DNA of 64,000 nucleotides. Source: Diphasiastrum complanatum (Eukaryota; Streptophyta; Lycopodiopsida; Lycopodiales; Lycopodiaceae). This document shows positions 34,799-47,740 of this stretch, piece by piece (within the stretch, counting starts at the first letter, position 1; every line of letters starts with the position of its first letter). The stretch lies in NCBI GenBank assembly GCA_029204225.1, contig CM055096.1, positions 4,913,766-4,977,765 on the forward strand. The letters are read 5' to 3'. Below the pieces are notes generated by a model. That model did no database searches and was not told the DNA's origin. It saw only the letters and a list, made by a program, of their open reading frames with translations. The position numbers and the translations under genes are program-made.

Positions 34799-35280
34799 AT
34801 ATTGATAGAGGTCGATGATGAATCTGAGTTTGAGAAGCCGCTTCATAATGCATCAAATGACAAGGTTGACACTTTGAGTATCTTTTCTTATGAGGAACAC
34901 CCTTCTCATGTGAACATGGGAGCCACTTGAAAACTTGGCTAATGAGATCCAAGAATTTGAACGCGCAGATTGCAACAACGATGTTTGTTGTTCAGGGAAG
35001 GTTGGTCTTATCTCTATGCAAGCTTATACTTGCTGAAGTGGCTAAACAAGTTAGATAAAACTCTCAAGAAGCTTCTCAGACCTAGCTTTTGGGACAAATT
35101 AGATGTACCATTCTAGCACATGCTTGGAGGTTCTTTTTATAGGTAACATGTACCAATAAGAAATGGAAAAAGGGCTCTTTGGGACTCCCAATTCTTTGGA
35201 CAATTATGGTTTGCTTGTAAGAGTGTCAGCTCATGTCGGTTGTTTGATTTGAGCATGTTGTGAAAGTACTTTTGTCACAC
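34799..35280. other. No supported gene
   Basis: A short + strand open stretch at 34809-34928 (EVDDESEFEKPLHNASND...) has no recognisable family and stops. The rest shows nothing I can assign. Confidence 0.4.
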
Positions 35281-35284
35281 AAAT

Positions 35285-35392
35285 GGGCCACAAAACCCCG
35301 GAACTATCTTGCATGGTAAAATTCTGGTTGGAAACTTTGGGCCACAAAACCCCGGAACTATCTTGCATGGTAAAATTCTGGTTGGAAACTTT
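35285..35392. repeat. 54-bp tandem duplication
   Basis: The unit beginning GGGCCACAAAACCCCGGAAC occurs at 35285 and again at 35339 with almost no difference. As 54 is a multiple of three, an open + frame carries the 18-residue unit twice (GHKTPELSCMVKFWLET). Confidence 0.9.
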
Positions 35393-35649
35393 TGGCCCTG
35401 CTTATAGGCAGGATTTCGTGGTTATTGATGTGCTTTTCTCAGTTATTTTGGTCGCAAGTCTTCAAAGTTTCAGTTTAATACGTTTACACATCTAATAGGT
35501 TTGGTTATGTTCTGAAATGGTGTGATTTGTTTGGCTAACCTATCTTTTCTCTATTTTGTGGAATATTTGTACCACTTTGAAAATTCCTGTGGCCTGAGTC
35601 TCCATTTCATTACGATGTTATTATATTTTTGTTGGATACTGATAAGAGC

Positions 35650-36900
35650 TATTATCATGCGTTTTGGATCAAGTCAAGTTTCCTTTTGGATTTTTTTCTC
35701 TGGATATACATGCATGGTCAAGGATTCAGTTTCTGAGGTCAGAACCCCAGGACTTGCTATGGACAAGGACTCGTTGTGGACACAATTTGAAGTTGAAAAG
35801 CCGTTCTTGCATGAATTAAGATTCTACCTTTACGAGAAGGCTTTTGTAGAATTTGTTCTTTATTCCAGATGCTTCTTTCTTTGGCAGAAAGACACTTTAT
35901 GGTAAAGCTAATGGGTCGTTGATTTAAAATTAGCAGTCTAAGAAAGCTTAAGGTGACTTGCTTCCTGTTTAGTACAGCAATGCTGGATCTCCAATATTGT
36001 GAGAAGGGAATATTTTGTGTATGAATATCTCAAAGTAGTGCCAGGACATCATAAGGGCAACTTTCCACTCGCAGGGCAAAATACTGTTGGCTCATAAAAG
36101 AGGTATACGTGCATCTCGAGCGATGATCAATGAGAATGCTGTTGTGATTTTCATCCAAGCACGTTGCCAGGGGTATATGTCGAGTAGTGCCAGGACATCA
36201 TAAAGGCAAGTTTCGACTCGCAGGCCAAAATACTGTTGGCTCCGAAGAGGTATTCGTGCATCTCGAGGGATGATTAATAATGAGAATGCTGTTGTGATTT
36301 TCATCCAAGCACGTTGCCAGGGGTTACACAGGACTGCTTTATTGACTTGCTGTCTTCATTTTCAACATAATGTCTCAGACTAAGGGAACCTAAGGCACAG
36401 GTTCCTACTGATGAGGACATGGAAAAAACTCCACGGTGGTCTGAAAGTGTGTGATGAATGGCTTGTTGCTATGTCTCACTGGTCTTCAAGTAAGGCTTAC
36501 CGTGTTGTTACAGTCATTTTTAACCTCCTCCATCCATTTAAAGGCTTCATTCTATGACTGTTTGACATTTGTGACTCTTAGTTCTTCCCTCACTTCTTGC
36601 AAGGTTTTTTTAAAATATTTTGCAATGTTACCGTTCTATCTTCATTCACTTTGTGAGGAAAAATTCTTTTTAATTAGAACAGAAGTAGATCATGGATCCT
36701 GTTTAAATTTCTGCAGGGTATGAAGGAGGTTCTCAAGTAAGCAGTTTATGAGACAGTCGTTTCGGAGGAGATGGCTGATACAATGTTTCAGCATGGCTTC
36801 CTCAGATTTCAGAAGTGTACAGCTTATGGGTGAGATTTTTCTTCTCCACCAGAACATCAAGATACGGAGCACTCCGAAACTGCACTTAAGAAATAATAGA
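35650..36900 (+). pseudogene. Possible host-gene remains with IQ motifs
   Basis: Two + strand blocks encode KRGIRASRAMINENAV, IFIQARCQGYMSS (about 36100-36180) and RRGIRASRGMINNENAV, IFIQARCQG (about 36245-36325). IQARCQG fits the start of the calmodulin-binding IQ motif (IQxxxRGxxxR) found in myosins, kinesins and spindle proteins. The blocks lie in a 149-bp tandem duplication. Another exon-like segment follows an acceptor-like CTGCAG at 36717 (YETVVSEEMADTMFQHG). An open stretch at 35711-35905 is unassigned. Stops and frame changes separate the pieces. It may be a decayed gene or scattered small exons; I cannot reconstruct a gene model. Confidence 0.3.
36035..36332. repeat. 149-bp tandem duplication carrying an IQ motif
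   Basis: The block starting GTAGTGCCAGGACATCATAA at 36035 repeats at 36184. Copies differ by scattered substitutions and small indels. Confidence 0.85.
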
Positions 36901-39900
36901 AGTGAACTGTCTGTGGAAGACTTGGGCGACTTGCATCTATGATTTCAAAGGAAAGTGAATTGCATCTGGGGAAGACTTGGGCGAGTGGCAGCTGTGGTCT
37001 CAGAAAGTTAAGTGAATTGCATGTCTGAAATAGCTTTTGAAAGTATATGGAGGGTTCCCTCTGGCGTGCTGATGGAGACATCTCAAATGTGAATCAATCG
37101 ATCAAGAAAATGAGCCTAGGCATCTGGGAGAAGGTACTGATTGCCATATGACGGGTAATGAGACATTGAAGATCGATGAAGGAAATTCAGATTATCACTG
37201 TTAGAGGACATTATCTTCATGTAATCAGTGAATAATACATCTGTGGCCACAGAGCTGATGAGAAATAACCTTTCGGAATGACGTGATGGAACATGAATAA
37301 GTCCAGATATTGTCCAAGGACAGCACCAAGTTTGATTTTTATTGCTCTTTGGTTACTATGATGTGTCAAGAACATTTGATGTGCTTTCCTTTGGTTTGCA
37401 GGGTGTAATCTTTTAGGATACCAAAGCAAATTTGATGGTTATACTGCCACATTAAATGCTTCTCCTTTGATGTTTTTGTAAACTTGTGTACAGTTTCTTG
37501 AAATGATTTAAACACAAATATGTTCTCTCTCCACCAGCACTGCAAGCCTTAAAACAGCTTGGCAGAAAGCCTATCTAGTCTATTAGCCAAATTTTCTGAG
37601 ATTACATTCCTCGTGGCTGAGATTCTTCTCTTGATCTCGTTCTTGTTGGTCTGGCATAATGCATTACATTATGTTCCTGGTTAGCAATTGTACTCAAAAA
37701 TATGATGTGAACTTGCTTAGATGGATAGAATTCACAAAATGCATGGCATCATTCTTCAGGATACTCCATTCACGGTTCGAGCAGTGTTGTTGGCTCAAAA
37801 ACAAGTTTTCAAAAAAAAAAGCTCTACTTCGAAAGTCTGTTTTTGCCATTCATATGAAAATTCTCATCAGCGAGTGGGATTGATGTTTCCATGAACAGTT
37901 TGTTGAGCCATCACAGCCTTTATTTTGAAAAATTTCAATTTCCAGCTCTCTTAACTAAAGATTCAATTAGCTTGTATATTTCTCAGGGATTGGAACAGCA
38001 TAATTCTATCAGGTCCACGATACCTTTCCAAAGTACAAAAGATTACCAGAGGCAGTCAACATTCTCCTATTGAGCTATTCCCAAGAGTTGTTGTGCATTA
38101 GAAATACTGCAGCAATATCCCAACATGTTTCCTGGTCAAGCTATTAGATAGCATAATAAGACAGCCCTTCTCGTATGAGCTTGTATTGCCGATGCCATTT
38201 ATTTGCTTAATCAAATTTAGAACTTATTGCTTAAATTTTAACTGTCTAGAGAGACCTCACGTAGCATGTTAAGAGTCAAGACAACCCCCTGAGGAATTTA
38301 AAGCTTTCGCAAAGTCATTGTTCAGAACTTTAGTCTCATGCATAGGTATGTATTTAGCATTGCATGTCTATGGTAGCATGAAAGCAACCAACAACCAACT
38401 GTATGGAACATTATGATCATGGATAACCCCCAAACTCACCTGGATAGTTCTTGAATGGTGCTTGTATCTCATTTTGCATTCTCAAGTTTCAATGCGGATG
38501 ACATATACCTGCAGAATACTCAAAATGCTGCAACTCTTGTCTAGGAACACATTTTGAAATCATCTCTTAGTACATGATGTGGACTTAGCCATACTGTTGC
38601 AGGCAGTTGCACATTTCAATGTGATATTTATATAAGGCTTAGCTAAGGAAGCCATGAATATAGACGGCATGACTGTGTGGCAAGTCAAACAGGTAGCCCA
38701 AAACTAAGTTAACTAACGACTTAACCGGCATTAGGTGATGTGTTTTGTCCTTTGTTTCCTATTCTTAGCTTGGGACATATTTCTCTTAATTTTCTGTCAT
38801 AAACCATAGTAACCAAACAAACATAATTTCACAGCAGAGTAGGATTCTGAATGGGAGTTAAACGGCAAGTGTTCAATATGTCCATGATGGATACATTCAT
38901 CCATCAAGATGGGATTGTGCATCAAAACATGGCCGGCAAAACAACTGCTATTTTTTCCCAAATTGATGTTGCTTGTTTTCTTCTTCCAAGCCATTTTCCT
39001 AAAGGGTAATTTAATCAAGCTATTATAGAGCTACTGGCCATTGGCATGATCCACATGCCAACCATTGCTATGAATGGGCGAGAACAGCCGCCAGAATTGC
39101 TGCTACAATAGATGCTAAATGATCGCCATCAGAGTCAGAAGCTGAGCTAGTGTGGTGGCTTATAAGCCATGTGCTGAAGGTACAAAGCTCTCATCGCGTA
39201 AGAGGTATGAAATTTCTAAGCTCTTTTAGCATGGGATTGTCTACTTGTTTTTCAGCAATGTTGCTAGTTAGTAGAAACAAAAGAAGGCTGAGAGAGGTAT
39301 TTTGACATATCATTAGATGTTGCCACAGTTTCATACATGTGTATGTCTAGCTAAAAAATTATGAAGCTTCATGTAGTAGAGCATTTTCTATACTATGCAT
39401 AAAGTGATAGATGTCATACTGTTACAAAATTCTTCGGACTGCTACTAATAGACAACCAAGTGACTTTGGCACACACAGTAGTCCGGCTAGCAAAACAGAG
39501 AAAGGCATTCTGCAAATATATGCTCACCTCGCAAACCTTAAGAATGATTGTAGTTTATTGGAATAAAGATGCTAGTTTATGATAATTGGTGTGGCCTTTT
39601 TTTTCAACTCTCTTGTATGTCCTAATTTGATTGGAAATTGGAGTTGAAACTTGAACATGAGAGAGAAATGGAAATCAATTAAACTTGCTACTCACTGGAG
39701 GACTAAGTTTGGCTAAATATGTTAATGCTTATTGTAGATTAAGATCCAAATGTGCTTCATTATATAAACCTCCAATCCTTTGTTTGTTGCATCCAAGTAA
39801 TCACGATTTTGCATTTTGAGTTTGGCACTCGCATGCGCGCGCGCGCGCACACACACACACACACACATCTTTATCCGTTTTCTTGTGGCATTTGTGTGAG

Positions 39901-40018
39901 TGCCATTTTTCTATCATCATTCTATGCAAAAATTTACTTGACGAGAAGGTGGCTTGTGCCCTTACTCTCTGTTGGAGGGTTTGCGGATCCCAAGGCAACC
40001 CTAACCCTAGTTAATAAG
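36901..40018. other. No supported gene; GC/AC microsatellite
   Basis: I see no gene, RNA gene or element ends across this 3.1 kb. 39834-39867 is a compound GC-AC dinucleotide tract. Confidence 0.5.
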
Positions 40019-41770
40019 TGAGAGGGATTTGGCACCCTACGCGTGTAAGTCCAACCCGATGATCACATAGTTATTTGATAATTAGAAAGTTAATAAAAGG
40101 ACTTTAGGCCTTTTTGCGGGACTTTTAATGTCGCAGGGCCTAAATGTCAAGTTAGTGAATAAAGTTGGGCTTCCTTCCAATTTGGATGGTTCTCAATCTT
40201 TTTTAAATTTGAATAGTTAGGAAGGCAAAAATGAACCAATAGGATTCAGAGGCCATGGTCCTCCTCTCTACTATAAAAATGGACCAACTCGAGTTCCCTA
40301 CACATGTACATATCTTCATTTCAATAAAGCAGATTGGTTCTCTTGTGAAATGGATTTATGAATGTCCTTGCTCTCTATCACTTTTCCTCCATCTCTCATA
40401 CTTTTGTTGTGTTTGCTAATTGTTGGATCTGATTGTTATTGAGATTACATGTTCTTATACTTTTTATGAGAGGGAAAAGAGAGAGAGAGAGAGAGAGAGA
40501 GTAAACTATCTTCATTGTGGATCTTAGTGTTAATGCTTAGGGTTAATGGATGTTAGAGTTAGATGTGAATCCTACATTCATGCTGAAATCTGAAATATGG
40601 TCTCGCTCTCATGGGAACGAACCTATGCGTGACAACTAACTTCATCTCCTTGATGCTAGATTGAATAGATCTGGGATTGAGGATAGGCAAGGAAAGAAAC
40701 CCACTACAATTTTGGCGTCGTTGCTGGGGAGCTAAGCCAATTTTTCAGTTTGCAGCATGTTTGTTGGATGGTTAGCTTGCATTAGGCATCTTGTCGTGGC
40801 ATGAATAGTGTAAAATCTGCATTTAGGGTTAGTTGGAGAGTGATTTTGCTTGATTTGAGTGGATTTGCTTGTTTGAAATCTAATCTGATTGTGGAATAGG
40901 GAAAGCAATTCAGATCACCAATCTTAAGATCCATCTAGATCAGAGATATAAAAAAAAACAACAAAAATGGGTCAAATCCGTCAGATTTTGGTCAAGAGGA
41001 GGCAAAAATCATCATCAAAACTGATAAACTTTTGCCCTTTTTCAGGAAACATTCGTCGAGTTGCAGGCACCTTCGGTTTTGATCACAAAACCTTCAGTTT
41101 GAAGGGCGAACAATCCTTCCCAGCAGATTTTCAAAAAACATCAGAAAAACCATCAAAAAATACCAAAAAATCACCAAAACCCTAAAAATACAGAAAAAGA
41201 ACCTTCGTCCGATTCACTGTGCATAGGTGTGATTCAGATCTATCTATTGCCAGGTCGGCGAAGAATAATATCAGAAAATTGAAGGCTTCTCAAAGGATCA
41301 GTTGTCATATAGTTATATTTTTGTCAAAAAAGTCTCTGTTTTGCAAAAATACCAGTATTACTCTTGATTCTTTGTCAGAACTTTCGTCGAGTTACTAGAC
41401 TATTCTATTTATAGTAATTTATCCATGATTATGTGGTTTTTGTCAGGTCTACCTAAAAGGATCAGACGTGAGCTGAAACGCCACAATGAGTACGCAATTT
41501 TGCAAAATGCTATGGACGATGCAATTCGGGAGGAGGATGAAGATTCAGATGATGAGCTGGATATCAGTATGTTGCCTTATACAGTAGGGCCGACCACTGC
41601 GACATCCACCACTATTGCATCAACGAATGTCAACGCTACTGCAGAGATGATGCTCAATGAGTTCGAAAAACTCGGAAAGAACCAGCAAAAATAGATGAAA
41701 AAGTTGCACAAAACTTGGCCAGCTCCACAACATACTACTAACTTCAACATATTTTGGATTCTTTTTACGA
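40019..41770 (+). mobile_element. Gypsy element: LTR, primer site and partial gag
   Basis: The LTR (40019-40708, TGAGAGGG...CACTACA) is followed by the primer site TTGGCGTCGTTGCTGGGGA at 40712-40730. A gag frame occupies 41425-41694. The LTR resembles 49494-50096 on the opposite strand (shared motifs CACCCTA, CCAACCCGATGATCACAT-like, ATGTCCTTGCT and CCTCCATCT), so both belong to one family. Similarity ends near 41770. Pol is absent. The LTR start could lie up to 50 bp further left. Confidence 0.75.
41425..41694 (+). pseudogene. Gypsy gag fragment
   Basis: The frame reads WFLSGLPKRIRRELKRHNEY, then an acidic stretch (REEDEDSDDELD) and MMLNEFEKLGKNQQK. The same order, WFLAKLPKSIRHELILREQY, EEDEG, EEFQKKQQ, is found on the - strand near 47740-47450. 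This identifies a shared gag region. The start at 41425 is artificial, because gag should begin upstream. Confidence 0.65.
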
Positions 41771-42244
41771 GCAAAAAAAAGGGTTACGATGTAACTTTCC
41801 ACGTGTTCATGTTAGCACCAAGAGGTTCTCTTTGCATCACTTGGAGGAGGGCTATACCCATTAACTCAGCTCAATTCAAACCTTTTTTTTTTAAAGTCAG
41901 GCTATGCCCCTTAGGAGCTCAATCCATGCTCACCCCCTCATCCCCGCTCCGCATCAGCCTACCGCATTTATGCACCTGAGACAACGGGTGACTCGTTCTC
42001 TTCAGGAGCTAATTTTGGGAAAATTTGCAAACCCCTTCACCCGTTGAGCAACCCGTGCTGTTGCTTGACGTCAGTTTGCTCACCCGAGTGTGGGGGTGAA
42101 CATGGAAAGGTGCTCTTAACTTTACATGACATCCATCATGCCCTACTTTAAAGCTCCAACCATTGGAAAGTGTCCAAGTGGCATGTCCAACACGTGGCTG
42201 ATATCGGTCGGTGGGGCGTGAATAGAATTTCCATTTGCCCTATC
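41771..42244. other. Upstream region of the ubiquitin-eS31 gene
   Basis: No gene is seen. It probably includes the promoter. C-rich and T-rich patches occur at 41880-41960. Confidence 0.4.
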
Positions 42245-42252
42245 TATATATT
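42245..42252 (+). promoter_or_regulatory. TATA box of the ubiquitin-eS31 gene
   Basis: TATATATT lies about 160 bp upstream of the start codon in a sensible position for a leader of about 130 bases. A GA repeat (42298-42316) lies in the presumed leader. An ATG at 42270 lies upstream of the expected transcription start. Confidence 0.5.
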
Positions 42253-42407
42253 TGCTTCCCTTCTCCTGCTATGGCGAAGGGAGGAGGAGAAGAAAGGAGA
42301 GAGAGAGAGAGAGAGGTAAGGCTGCGGCGGGAGCACGCGGCGACGAAGGAAAAGCGTCTGGAGCTAGCGTGCTCTTTCTGCTGCTATAGCAATTGCATTC
42401 ACCCACC

Positions 42408-43172
<765 letters not shown>

Positions 43173-44235
43173 ATACATAGACTGAATTTTCACAAATTAA
43201 AGTGGCAAAAACAGATATGTTTTGTTGTTGCTAGACCAGTAATTTTGAAGGTGTTCATGCCGAGCATGATGAAAGGAATTAGGGAAAGCGGATTGCATTT
43301 TCTTATGCTGTAATCGATTGATCGAGTGTTGGATAAGTTATAAAGTATGTTTTCTGGATTACTGAGCTAATTTTGTTCTCTTGCTATTGACCTGATTTTA
43401 TTTGTATACCTTTTTGTGAAGAGGGTTTTTGTTGCACCTGTAATTTTGAAAGCTTTCTTGTGCTCCACTGAATGTGGTAAAGAATATCACATCAGGTTTG
43501 ATTTTACTACTTTTTCTGTTTGTTGTTTTGTTTTAAAGTATTGGGTGATGGACCTATAAATATATATTTGATTGGATTTGGCAAATCATTGGTGTCACAT
43601 TATATTTCACATTGAATGGACTTCACTTGGTGTCTACATTTCTAGTTGCCTTTGAGAAGAGGTTCATACAACCCACAGAATCCTGCTGAGGAGCCTAGGG
43701 TTTTCCGGGTTCAGAAAACAGCCCTTTCTTTATGTCGTAGGTTGTGACAATCATCATGCATAAGCAGTCTACTTTATCAGGCATGGCTTGCTCTTTTCAA
43801 AAACTTACAAGGCTCTATGGCGACATTTTTGATTCGAGCGGGGGTAAATTTTTTGACCAGATTGAATTTGTTTTAGATTCGGCTAAGTCTAAACCAATAA
43901 ATCTAGATCCAATTTAACAAAACATAGATCCCTAGATATTGGACAAAGGACTCAGCACCCTACTCCATGCCCATCCTTGAACTTGGAAGCTTTATACAAT
44001 AAATTTTACATCCATGAAATATGATTCATTTCAGTTTAGGTAATACCTTGCATGGTTCAAAAGATCCTTCAAAGATCATTATCTTCTCTTTGTAAATAAT
44101 GCCTAGCATCGGATTATCTATGATTGTCATTGGTAGCTAATTAGAGTGATGTGGCTATTTATACAAATTTTGGCAATTGCTCTTGGTGGGTTGAGGCCTA
44201 AATGGATTTGAGAACCCACACAATCATTCAATCAA
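43173..44235. other. 3' UTR of the ubiquitin-eS31 gene and spacer
   Basis: The first 200-300 bases are probably 3' UTR. No open frame or repeat is seen to 44235. Confidence 0.5.
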
Positions 44236-45505
44236 TTATAGTTGGACTATTTTTAGAGTTGTGATTGTAACTTGGGAACAAGCTTTAACTGATGGAAGTG
44301 GAGAAGGGGACAACTGAGAAGTGGAGGGACGACTTTCTTTCGTGGAGCTCAAAATCAAGCCTTTGAGTTTAGCGAACGAGTCGTCCACACTGGACTTGAA
44401 ATTGGCTAATGCCAACTTCAGTTCATCTACTTCTGTTACCAAATGGAAAAACTGCTCCTTGGTAATCAATTCATTGAGTTCTTCGGCAAATTGTTCATGT
44501 TCTTCCACTTCCATGGGTTCTTTTCCCTTACTGGACCTCAGGGCTTCCGTTTCTAATTCGTCAATGCCTCTTGTCAGGGGTTGATCAGGTTCCAGGGAAG
44601 TGGTCATTTTCAGAGATAGAAAAGGAGTGCCTAACGTTTCCTTTTAAAAAAAGTCAAAAAGACTAATTTATAACTATACAAAGAGGGAAAGAAAACTTAG
44701 CTTTTTCTGAGGACTGTACTTCCAAAGAAAATATGAAGAGGAACCCTCTTAACTCTTCCACCCAAAATTTCAAACCTGTTGTCCTAGAAAATCCCAGTTT
44801 GCGGCTCCAAAATGGTACCAAATTTTTCGGTTTCTTGAGTAGAATTGCTCGCTGATCTGATTGCAGACGTGGGGCTCCAACAAATCGAGTAAAGACCGAA
44901 AAAGTGCAAGAGAAAATCCAAAAATCTGAAGTCCCTGCCCTCGCTGATTGGACAACAATCTATCTGGCTTGATTTTCTGAAATTTAAGGCCCAAAACTCA
45001 TTTGAATTTCTGATTTGGCCTCAGCTGGTTGGTCGCTGGTCTGTGGCAAGAAAGCTTGATACTCAAACTTCTGAAATTTACAAAACTCAGGGATGAAACT
45101 TCACCCTTTCTCTTCCCTGTCCAGCGTTGGCCCTGCTACTAGATTTCAGACTAAAACTCGCTCTAATCCACTCAAAATTCCACATGAAATTCAAAAATGA
45201 AGGCTACTTTTATAGCGATGGATTTGCTCCCATGCTGCTATCTCAAACCCGCTCAAAAATCAAAAAATAGATCTTTGAAATCAGAGATAGACAGCTGTCT
45301 TTTCAGCGAGTTACCTGTACAAGGGATTGTAATTCCTACTACCGTGAATTCTCAACAAAATTCAAAGATTTGAAGGTTGTTCCTATAGCGATTCTCCTCC
45401 TCTATGCATTTCTAATAATCTAAGAAATATTTCCTATCTTCTGATAGCTTTCTCTATTGCTGCTACTTAGCTCCCAAAGATGGAGATGGCTCTGATACTA
45501 GTGTA
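44236..45505 (-). mobile_element. Partial LTR element: leader and gag-like frame
   Basis: On the - strand a primer-site-like sequence TAGTATCAGAGCC (45500-45488; one change from TGGTATCAGAGCC) precedes a leader. A 123-codon frame (44607-44236) begins MTTSLEPDQPLTRGIDELE and contains a Glu-rich helix and VDDSFAKLKGLI. The LTR that should lie to the right is replaced by copia sequence from about 45515. The frame resembles the start of a gag but has no diagnostic motif. Confidence 0.4.
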
Positions 45506-45584
45506 ATAGATCCTAACACCATAGTAGGGCAAACACTAACTGATCCACCCAACCTTGCCTACTCAAATACAGTTTCGGAGGCGA

Positions 45585-46472
45585 TGTCTACACCTAATGC
45601 TGATCAATGGAAAGCAACAACGGACACTGAATTTGATTCTCTGACAGAGAATCAAACATGAAAAGTCATTGAGCTGCCAAAGGGAAGAAATCTGATTCCA
45701 TACAAATGGATATTCAAGGCGAAGTATGATGCTGAAGGAAGGCTGAATCGATACAAAGCCATACTGGTCGCCAAAGATTATTCTCAGATTTCAAATCTGG
45801 ATTATTCTGAGACCTTCAGCCCAGTCGTCAAACATGCTTCGATCTATTTGCTACTCTTCTTTGCAGCTGTAGTAGATTTCGAAGTCCATTAAATAGTATG
45901 GAATGACCAACTGCAAACCGAGTCTCTTTCCACTCGACCCTGGATTGAAGCTATCAAAGGAACAATCTCCTCAAATAGAGGCAAAAAAAAGAGGAGATGA
46001 AGCAATATCTGTTTCACTCCATCATCGGCTCATTGATGTATGCAATAATATGCACTCGACCCGATATTGTATATTTGATCAGTTCACTTACTCAGTTCCT
46101 ATCAAATCCAGGACTAACCCATTGAAAAGCGCTTACAAAGGTCATGAAGTACATCCAGACAACCAAACATCTTAGCATCTATTATGGGGGTAGCCAACCT
46201 ACCAACATACTTAAAGGATACACAGATGCAGATTGGGCAGGGGATATCGATACCAGAAGATCAACTTTTGGATTTGTATTTTTATACAATCAACGCCCAA
46301 TCTCTTGGAACAATCGAAAGCACACCTCAGTAGCTTTATCATCAACCGAATCAGAATACATTGCTGCCACGAATGCTACAAAGGAGGCAATTTGGTTGAG
46401 ACACCTACTAGCAGAATTTGACCTTGCACAGTCACATCCAATGACCATCTTTTGTGACAACCAAAGCACCAT

Positions 46473-46542
<70 letters not shown>

Positions 46543-46735
46543 CCAAGATTTCATTCTCGAAGCAAGCATATCAAAATCAAATATCACTATATGAGAGAGA
46601 AACTGCAAAGCAAGGATATATTCTTAATCTACTACAGGACATAATTAATGGCAGCAGATTACTTCACAAAGGCTCTGTCAAAGGAGCACCACCTCAGATT
46701 CAACGACAAATTGAATCTAAAAATCAAAAGTTTTT
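45585..46735 (+). pseudogene. Copia RT/RNase H with microsatellite expansion
   Basis: RT begins WKATTDTEFDSLTENQ, then PYKWIFKAKYDAEGRLNRYKA, LVAKDYSQ and DYSETFSPVVK. The central catalytic part is lost at about 45890. The thumb resumes with SLMYAIICTRPDI in another frame. RNase H shows GYTDADWAGDIDTRRSTFG, SSTESEYIA and CDNQSTIA. A (CT)n tract at 46475-46539 adds a Leu-Ser run before NPRFHSRSKHIKIKYHYMRE. The end reads AADYFTKALS after a stop at 46642. Confidence 0.8.
46475..46539. repeat. (CT)n microsatellite within RNase H coding sequence
   Basis: 65 bp of CT sit between the codons for DNQSTIA and NPRFHSRSKHI, where other copia elements in this window have only two or three residues. The + frame stays open through it. 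Confidence 0.95.
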
Positions 46736-46756
46736 AGAATCCACATTAAGGGGGAG

Positions 46757-47318
46757 TGTTGGAATTCGATGCTCAGCCTCAAATCCATTTAGTAATGAGC
46801 AACATGAAAAACCCAGAAACAGAAGGCTCAAATTTTTGAGCAGAGGATCGAAAAATTCAAGATCAAATTTTTCTTAGAATTCTTCGATACCTGATCGACT
46901 CAAAAAATTCTATTTTTTGAGTCAGTATTTTTTGAGTCTGTACATTTTCTGATACTTGTAAATTTCGATACTGTCAGTCTAAAAACCGACCCAGCGACTT
47001 CGCGTTGACAGTCCGACCACTTTGTACATGTAATGAGATGGTTATAACTGCAACAAAAGGTAGTTGTAGATATTTTGTAGGATATCAATCCTAGAATCTT
47101 CATCAGAAAACTTCTTTTGATTATTCGAGTTTTTGTAATCAAAGTTATCACTCTCAACGACTGTAAGCTAAAGTTATCACTTCAAGCATTGTACTCACTA
47201 TTTGATATTAATCAGAGTGCAGGTTTTAAGTCCCACTTCTGTATTGTTTCATTGTGCATTTTTCTGAATCATTCAATTTGAATATTCTGTTGTTGTTTAT
47301 GGCGTTTCCGATCCTACA
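46757..47318 (+). repeat. 3' LTR of the truncated copia
   Basis: It begins TGTTGGAATTCG after the polypurine tract and ends GATCCTACA. The interior carries several TTTTTGAGTC motifs. No second copy is in the window. Confidence 0.75.
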
Positions 47319-47439
47319 TGCACCCGCTCGAGCTTCCGTTGACTAATCTCTCAATTTTCGACATCTTCCACTTAGGAAACTACTGCAGTGGAGCTCATGG
47401 TTGGCTAGAGACAATCTTTTAAGATTTGAGCTTTTGATC

Positions 47440-47740
47440 AAATATTACATTCATCTGATCCACTTGTAGTTGTTGCTTCTTTTGAAATTCTTCCAATTAA
47501 TTCAACATTAACTATGGTGGTGCATTATTATTGGAAGACGTTGTGGTGGTTTTCCTTGATATATTAGGTATCGATCCATGACTAGATTTATCATTTTATC
47601 CTTCATCCTCCTCTTATACTACATATCCCATTGTTTGTTGCAATGTTTCATATTGCTCCCTTAGTATCAATTCATGTCTGATGCTTTTTGGCAATTTGGC
47701 TAGGAACCACAGGATTATTGCATGATCTAGAGTCAATATT
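47440..47740 (-). pseudogene. Gypsy gag fragment, related to 41425-41694
   Basis: The - strand reads LDHAIILWFLAKLPKSIRHE, ILREQYETLQQTMGYVV, a stop, EEDEG, a further stop, then SNNNAPP and LEEFQKKQQLQVD. These match the order and spacing of the + strand gag near 41430-41690. At least three in-frame stops make it non-coding. Confidence 0.7.

Larger units (their letters stand above)
45515..47318 (+). mobile_element. 5'-truncated copia element with 3' LTR
   Basis: Only the end of pol remains: part of RT (45585-45895), then a deletion, then the last RT part and RNase H (45895-46735). A polypurine tract (ATTAAGGGGGAG, 46745-46756) and an LTR (46757-47318, TGTTGGAATTCG...GATCCTACA) follow. Gag, protease and integrase are missing. 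Confidence 0.8.

Noticed and set aside
39834-39867. Z-DNA-forming regulatory element at the GC/AC tract
   Set aside because: The tract is a simple microsatellite with no gene nearby; no functional support.
42316-42390. A short second intron in the ubiquitin-eS31 leader (GTAAGG to TATAG)
   Set aside because: It is only 75 bp and GC-rich, unlike plant introns, and not needed for the coding model.
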